Positions 59,327-64,000 of a stretch of DNA of 64,000 bases are shown here, one piece after another (within the stretch, counting starts at the first letter, position 1; every line of letters begins with the position of its first letter). A program made the translations under genes and the position numbers. The stretch comes from Lysobacter sp. yr284 (GTDB lineage Bacteria; Pseudomonadota; Gammaproteobacteria; Xanthomonadales; Xanthomonadaceae): the NCBI RefSeq assembly GCF_900107375.1, contig NZ_FNPT01000005.1:1-64000 (forward strand), in the 5' to 3' direction. The notes under the pieces were generated by a model. That model saw nothing but the letters and a program-made list of their open reading frames with translations. It did no database searches and had not been told where the DNA came from.

Positions 59327-61390
59327 ATGTCCTACAGCACAGAACAAATCCGCAACGTGGCCTTGGCAGGCCACCCTGGCGCCGGCAAAACCACGCTGTT
59401 CGAAGCCCTGCTGCACGCCGGCGGCGCAGTCCAGACGGCAGGCACGATCGAACGCGGCAGCACCGTGTCCGACTTCGATCCGATCGAGAAACAGCGCGGG
59501 CACTCGCTGGATTGCGCGATCGCCAGCATCGATCACGGCGCGGCGCCCAATCAGCTCGTCCACGTCAACCTGATCGACACCCCCGGCTATCCGGACTTCC
59601 GCGGTCCGACGCTGTCGGCGCTGGCCGCGGTGGAAACCCTGGCGGTGGTGGTCGATGCCGACAGCGGCGTGCAGTACGGCACCCGCCGGATGATGGAGCA
59701 CGCCAAGGCGCGCGGCCTGTGCCGCGCGATCGTGGTCAACAAGATCGACCACGACGGCGCCGACACGGCACGGGTGCTCGCCGACCTGCGCGAGACCTTC
59801 GGCGCCGAATGCCTGCCGCTGAACCTGCCCGCCGACGGCGGCGCCCGCGTGGTCGACTGCTTCGGCAGCGCCGAAGGCGACAGCGACCTGGGCGCGGTCG
59901 GCGAGTGGCACCAGAAGATCATCGACCAGGTGGTGGAGATCAACGAGACGGTGATGGGGCACTACCTCGACCTCGGCGAAGGCGGCCTGTCCGGGCAGGA
60001 GCTGCACGACGCGTTCGAGCAATGCTTGCGCGAAGGCCACCTGGTGCCGGTGCTGTTCTGCTCGGCGCGCAGCGGCGCCGGCATCGCCGAACTGCTCGAC
60101 ACCGCCGAGCGGCTGTTCCCGCACCCCGGCGAAGCCAATCCGCCGCCGTTCGCCAAGGGCGCCGGCGAGGATGCGCAGCCGATCCAGGCCACGCCCGATC
60201 CCAAGGCGCACGTGATCGCCGACGTGTTCAAGATCGTCAACGATCCCTTCGTCGGCAAGCTCGGCGTGTTCCGCGTCTACCAAGGCACGGTGCGCAAGGA
60301 CACCCAGTTGTTCGTCGACGACGGCAAGAAGCCGTTCAAGGTCGGGCACCTGTTCAAGCTCAAGGGCCGCGACCATGTCGAGATCGACCAGGCCGTGCCG
60401 GGCGACATCGCGGCCGTGGCCAAGGTCGACGAGCTGCATTTCGACGCGGTGCTGCACGACAGCCACGACGAGGACCACATCCACCTGGCGCCGCTGAACT
60501 TCCCGCGGCCGATGTTCGGCCTGGCGGTGGAGGCGGCGAGCAAGGGCCAGGAGCAGAAGCTGTCCACTGCGCTGCACAAGCTGGCCGAGGAAGACCCGTG
60601 CTTCCACGTCGAGCACGAGACCGAGACCAACGAGACCGTGATTCGCGGCCTGTCCGACCTACACCTGCGCATCAACCTGGATCGGCTCAAGGACAAGTAC
60701 GGGGTGGAAGTGCAATCGCGCCCGCCGCGCATCGCCTACCGCGAGACCGTCGCCGGCCGCGCCGAGGGCCATCACCGGCACAAGAAGCAGACCGGCGGCG
60801 CCGGCCAGTTCGGCGAGGTGTTCCTGCGCATCGAACCGCTGCCGCGCGGCGGCGGCTTCGAGTTCGTCGACGAGGTCAAGGGCGGCACCATCCCCGGCCA
60901 GTTCCTGCCGGCGGTGGAGAAAGGCGTGCGCCAGGTGCTGCACGACGGCGCCGTGGCCGGCTATCCGATCCAGGACGTGCGCGTGGTGGTCTACGACGGC
61001 AAGTACCACAGCGTCGACAGCAAGGAAGTGGCCTTCGTCGCCGCCGGCAAGAAGGCCTTCCTCGACGCGATCGGCAAGGCCCGCCCGCAGGTGCTCGAAC
61101 CCATCGTCGATCTGGAGGTCAACGCGCCGGAGCAGCACATGGGCGACATCAGCGGCGGCCTGGCCAGCAAACGCGCGCGCATCAACGGCACCGACAGCGT
61201 GCGCGGCGGCGAGATCGTGGTGCGCGCGCAGGTGCCGCTGTCGGAGCTGGAAGGCTATGCGGCCGAACTGAAGTCGGTGACCGCCGGGCGCGGCCGCTAC
61301 TCGCTGGACTTCAGCCACTACGAACCGGTGCCCGGCACGGTGCAGCAAAAACTGGTCGAGGCCTACAAGCCGCGGCACGAGGAAGACTGA
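59327..61390 (+). CDS. EF-G-like GTPase, diverged (FusA2-type)
   Basis: A 687-residue translational GTPase-like protein. G1 is GHPGAGKTTL, G3 IDTPGYPDF, G4 VNKIDHDG and G5 SARSG. The G2 region reads RGHSLDCA rather than the RGITI of true EF-G, so the switch I loop is changed and GTPase behaviour may differ. Domains II to V are present (GGLSDLHLRI, QTGGAGQFGEV, GGTIPGQFLPAVEKGV). It resembles the 'elongation factor G-like protein' group known from actinobacteria and some proteobacteria, whose role is not settled. An AGGGAGAAG site precedes the start. Confidence 0.9.
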   Translation: MSYSTEQIRNVALAGHPGAGKTTLFEALLHAGGAVQTAGTIERGSTVSDFDPIEKQRGHSLDCAIASIDHGAAPNQLVHVNLIDTPGYPDFRGPTLSALAAVETLAVVVDADSGVQYGTRRMMEHAKARGLCRAIVVNKIDHDGADTARVLADLRETFGAECLPLNLPADGGARVVDCFGSAEGDSDLGAVGEWHQKIIDQVVEINETVMGHYLDLGEGGLSGQELHDAFEQCLREGHLVPVLFCSARSGAGIAELLDTAERLFPHPGEANPPPFAKGAGEDAQPIQATPDPKAHVIADVFKIVNDPFVGKLGVFRVYQGTVRKDTQLFVDDGKKPFKVGHLFKLKGRDHVEIDQAVPGDIAAVAKVDELHFDAVLHDSHDEDHIHLAPLNFPRPMFGLAVEAASKGQEQKLSTALHKLAEEDPCFHVEHETETNETVIRGLSDLHLRINLDRLKDKYGVEVQSRPPRIAYRETVAGRAEGHHRHKKQTGGAGQFGEVFLRIEPLPRGGGFEFVDEVKGGTIPGQFLPAVEKGVRQVLHDGAVAGYPIQDVRVVVYDGKYHSVDSKEVAFVAAGKKAFLDAIGKARPQVLEPIVDLEVNAPEQHMGDISGGLASKRARINGTDSVRGGEIVVRAQVPLSELEGYAAELKSVTAGRGRYSLDFSHYEPVPGTVQQKLVEAYKPRHEED

Positions 61391-61426
61391 TACCGTGTGC
61401 GCCCCCACCGCCACGGCTTCTTCGCC

Positions 61427-62344
61427 ATGCCCAAGCCCCGCAGCGCGCGCGAACGCGCCGAACTGCTCAACGAGTACGGCCACCGCCTCGGCGCGCGCGG
61501 CGAGGACGAGCGCGCGCTGAGCTTCTACGCCCAGGCGGCCCAGGCCGATCCGGCCTGGGCCGCGCCGTGGTTCAACATCGGCCTGCTGCACAAATACTTC
61601 GGCGACTGGGACCAATCGCTGCTCGCCAACCGCGAAGCGCTGTCGCGCGAACCCGGCCACCAGGGCGCGTGCTGGAACCTGGGCATCGCCGCGACCGCGC
61701 TGCGCGACTGGCGCAGCGCGCGCGAGGCCTGGCAGCGCTACGGCCTGCCGATCGAACCCGGCGACGGCCCGCTGCAGGCCGATTGCGGCCTGGCGCCGGT
61801 GCGGCTGGACCCGGACGGCCGCGGCGAAGTGGTCTGGTGCGACCGGATCGACCCGGCCCGCGCGCGCATCCGCAACGTGCCGCTGCCCGACAGCGGCCAT
61901 CGCTACGCCGACATCGTGCTCAACGACGGCGCGCCCAACGGCAGCCGCCGCATCGGCGAGCGCGAGTATCCGGTGTTCGATCAACTGCAGTTGTGGCAAG
62001 CCTCGCCCTACGCCACCTTCGAAGCCTGGATCGAAACGGCCGAGCCCGACACCCTGGCCGCGCTGGCGCAGCGCGCGCATCGCGACCACGGCCAGGCCCA
62101 GGACTGGACCGACAGCGTGCGCCACCTGTGCCGCGCCTGTTCGCTCGGCGACGCCGATGCCGACGCCGGCCATGACCACCCGCCGCTGCAGGCCTCCGCC
62201 GACGGCGCCGGCGCGCGCTGGGTCGGCCTGGCCGCGCGCGAGGAAGCCGGCGCGCGCGCGATCCTGGACGATTGGCTTCACGCCCATCCGGCGGCGCGCC
62301 TGCTGCAATGGCGCCTGGCCGTGCCGGCGGGCGCGGCGGACTGA
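61427..62344 (+). CDS. tetratricopeptide-repeat protein with unknown C-terminal domain
   Basis: A 305-residue protein. The first 110 residues hold TPR-like helices (RALSFYAQAAQADPAWAAPW, FNIGLLHKYFGDWDQSLLAN, CWNLGIAATALRDWRSAREA). The rest has no recognised domain and includes an acidic segment and a late cysteine in VRHLCRACS. The start was placed at ATG 61427; a GTG at 61397, 6 bases after the EF-G stop, is also possible and would make the genes nearly contiguous. The close spacing suggests they are transcribed together. Function unknown. Confidence 0.78.
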   Translation: MPKPRSARERAELLNEYGHRLGARGEDERALSFYAQAAQADPAWAAPWFNIGLLHKYFGDWDQSLLANREALSREPGHQGACWNLGIAATALRDWRSAREAWQRYGLPIEPGDGPLQADCGLAPVRLDPDGRGEVVWCDRIDPARARIRNVPLPDSGHRYADIVLNDGAPNGSRRIGEREYPVFDQLQLWQASPYATFEAWIETAEPDTLAALAQRAHRDHGQAQDWTDSVRHLCRACSLGDADADAGHDHPPLQASADGAGARWVGLAAREEAGARAILDDWLHAHPAARLLQWRLAVPAGAAD

Positions 62345-62406
62345 CGCCGACCGTCGAAGCCGCCGTGGCAGCGGCTACCATGGCGGCACTTCATGGAGAA
62401 CCGCGC

Positions 62407-62823
62407 ATGGCCCGTCACGGACGTTCCCTTTCGCTGCCGCGCCTGGCGTTGGCGTGCGCCGCCGTGCTGCTCGCCGGCCACGCCGCCGCGGCCGGCCCGA
62501 AGCCGGAAACGCGCTGCGGCTGGTTCATCAACCCGACCCCGGGCAACGCCTGGCTGATCGACCCCGACGCGCAATGGACCGTGGGCTTGCAGGGCGGCCA
62601 TCAGGCCGAAGGCCCGTGGCCGCAGCCGCCGTCGGAAAAAGAGTGGGTCAAGCACGAAGGCGACCCGCGCGGCTACGGCTACGGCTGCGCCTGCCTGAAA
62701 GTCGTGACCGGTTTCGACCAAAGCATCGTCCGCATCCTCTCGGCCAAGGGCAAGCCGCTCGCGCAATGCCGCCGCGACCGCGCCCTGACCGCGCTGGAAC
62801 CGGACTACAGTTCCGACCAATGA
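62407..62823 (+). CDS. exported DUF4087 family protein
   Basis: A 138-residue protein with a signal peptide (cleavage after HAAAA near residue 29). It is followed by the DUF4087 core: RCGWFINPTPGNAWLID, then GLQGGHQAEG and GYGYGCACLKVVT. The conserved tryptophan, GGW-like spacing and paired cysteines are those of the family. Its stop overlaps the start of the mechanosensitive channel gene by 4 bases (ATGA), so the two are translationally coupled. Function of DUF4087 is unknown. Confidence 0.88.
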   Translation: MARHGRSLSLPRLALACAAVLLAGHAAAAGPKPETRCGWFINPTPGNAWLIDPDAQWTVGLQGGHQAEGPWPQPPSEKEWVKHEGDPRGYGYGCACLKVVTGFDQSIVRILSAKGKPLAQCRRDRALTALEPDYSSDQ

Positions 62824-64000
62824 CCGCCGCGCCCAAGCCGCCGCCGCTGGACCGCGACCCGGAGCTCGCCGAAGTCGTCTCCGACGCCATGGACGTGGTG
62901 TCGAACCCGACCGACCTGCTGGTCACCCTGCTGGCGCTGACCCTCGCCGCCGCGGTCGGCGTGCTGGTCACGCGCACGCTCAAGCAACGCATCGGCCACC
63001 AGCGCCCGGTGCTGCTGACCCTGGTCGAGTACCTGTGCACGCCGGTGCTGACCCTGCTGACGCTGGGGGTGTTGAGCCTGTTCGGCGGCTCGTTCGGCAA
63101 TCCGCTGATCGGCCTGGCCGCGACCTTGCTGCTGCTGTTGCTGGTGATCCGGTTCTTCGGCATGGCCGTGGAACTGCTGTTCCGTCCGACCCTGCCGCTG
63201 AAGATCATGCTGCGCGCGGTGACCGTGGTGGCGTGGCTGGCGCTGGTGGTCGGGGTGTTCGTCGACCGCAGCCAGCCGCTGGCCAAGCTCTACGGCGCCA
63301 GCTTCAAGTTCGGCGGCATCAGCGTGTCCAGCCAGGGCCTGGTCGCCGGCCTGATCGGCGGCGTGGTGATCGCGATCGTCGCGCTGTGGGGCGACAAGAC
63401 CGTCGCCAAGCTGCTGCGCCGCAGCCGCACCCTGCAGCCGAACTACATCCTGGCGCTGTCGCGCATCTTCAGCGTGGCGATCTGGATCGCCGCGACCCTG
63501 GCGATCTTCGCCGCCAGCGACATCAACATCACCGCCCTGGCCGCGTTCGGCGGCGCGCTCGGCATCGGCCTGGGCCTGGGCCTGCAGAAGCTCGCGGCCA
63601 GCTACATCAGCGGCCTGATCGTGCTGTTCGAGCAATCGGTGCGGGTCGGCGACAACATCGTCAGCAACTCGGTGTCCGGCCGGGTCACCCGCATGACCGT
63701 GCGCTACACCATGATCCGCACCCGCGACGGGGTCGAAGCGATCGTGCCCAACGACCTGCTGACCAACAACGTCATCGTCAACCAGTCCTGGTCGGACCGG
63801 AACCTGCGCCTGGTCTGCGGCGTGCTGGTCAAGGGCGACACCGACCTGGAACGGGCGCGCGCGCTGTTCGTCGAGGCGATGAACGCGCAGGCCCGGGTGC
63901 TGCAGGAGCCGGCGCCGCACGTGTACATCACCGGCGTCAACGACAAGGGCATCCAGCTCGACGGGCACTTCTGGATCTCCGATCCGGAGAACGGCCAGAA
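62820..64000 (+). CDS. mechanosensitive ion channel family protein (MscS-like), 3' end outside window
   Basis: At least 393 residues, reading open to the window edge. Start ATG overlaps the DUF4087 stop by 4 bases. After a cytoplasmic N-terminus there are several hydrophobic helices (about 35-220). The pore-lining region ALAAFGGALGIGLGLGLQKL, about 240-260, is followed by a beta domain (FEQSVRVGDNIVSNSVSGRV, VPNDLLTNNVIVNQS) typical of MscS. It probably releases solutes on osmotic down-shock. The long transmembrane part before the pore suggests an extended MscS member. Confidence 0.9.
   Translation, partial: MTAAPKPPPLDRDPELAEVVSDAMDVVSNPTDLLVTLLALTLAAAVGVLVTRTLKQRIGHQRPVLLTLVEYLCTPVLTLLTLGVLSLFGGSFGNPLIGLAATLLLLLLVIRFFGMAVELLFRPTLPLKIMLRAVTVVAWLALVVGVFVDRSQPLAKLYGASFKFGGISVSSQGLVAGLIGGVVIAIVALWGDKTVAKLLRRSRTLQPNYILALSRIFSVAIWIAATLAIFAASDINITALAAFGGALGIGLGLGLQKLAASYISGLIVLFEQSVRVGDNIVSNSVSGRVTRMTVRYTMIRTRDGVEAIVPNDLLTNNVIVNQSWSDRNLRLVCGVLVKGDTDLERARALFVEAMNAQARVLQEPAPHVYITGVNDKGIQLDGHFWISDPENGQ

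Overview
The window is a very GC-rich chromosomal segment of a gammaproteobacterium of the Xanthomonadaceae/Lysobacteraceae type, most likely Lysobacter or a close relative. The evidence is the GC content, several S46 dipeptidyl-peptidases, a large TonB-dependent receptor beside an S9 peptidase, OmpA proteins with a thrombospondin-type calcium-binding linker, and dense interspersed repeats of the kind seen in Lysobacter. The genus is inferred from gene content only. No rRNA, tRNA, CRISPR array, prophage or transposase was seen.

Layout. 0-0.6 kb: a long interspersed repeat. 0.6-2.8 kb: serA and a histidine phosphatase (serine synthesis). 3.4-4.6 kb: three tandem small secreted two-cysteine proteins. 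4.7-14.0 kb: three S46 dipeptidyl-peptidases, with a PAAR-metallopeptidase gene and its overlapping exported partner between the second and third (a likely type VI effector-immunity pair). 14.1-17.0 kb: tdh and kbl (threonine to glycine) and a small HNH protein. 17.0-19.1 kb: three tandem paralogous exported helical proteins of unknown function. 19.3-21.0 kb: a pseudouridine synthase and an exported hypothetical protein. 21.4-23.9 kb: a tandem ompA pair. 24.2-32.5 kb: prpD, a DODA-type dioxygenase, a repeat island, a divergent LysR/MFS pair, an SGNH hydrolase and a quinone-oxidoreductase-like protein. 32.6-37.7 kb: an S9 peptidase and a TonB-dependent receptor. 38.1-40.2 kb: an EF-G paralogue with an unusual 5' leader. 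40.7-46.0 kb: a three-gene overlapping SMC-like operon resembling MksF-MksE-MksB. 46.2-50.9 kb: fadH, a repeat/low-GC island, a SleB-like hydrolase, a GST and a hypothetical protein. 51.1-56.6 kb: prpB-prpC, a Suppressor-of-fused-domain protein and prpE. 56.8-64.0 kb: a glycine-zipper protein, an alpha/beta hydrolase, osmC, a second and more divergent EF-G-like protein, a TPR protein, a DUF4087 protein and a mechanosensitive channel cut by the window edge.

How the genes work together. Propionate catabolism by the 2-methylcitrate cycle is spread over prpE, prpC, prpB and prpD in three separate places. Secreted and outer-membrane proteolysis with peptide uptake is a theme (three S46 and one S9 peptidase, TonB receptor). 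The most novel-looking parts are the PAAR-protease/immunity pair, the two families of tandem small exported proteins, the Mks-type operon without a nuclease gene, and the EF-G leader carrying an intrinsic terminator and a nine-codon ORF. Family assignments rest on reading motifs in the translated sequence; no database search was run.
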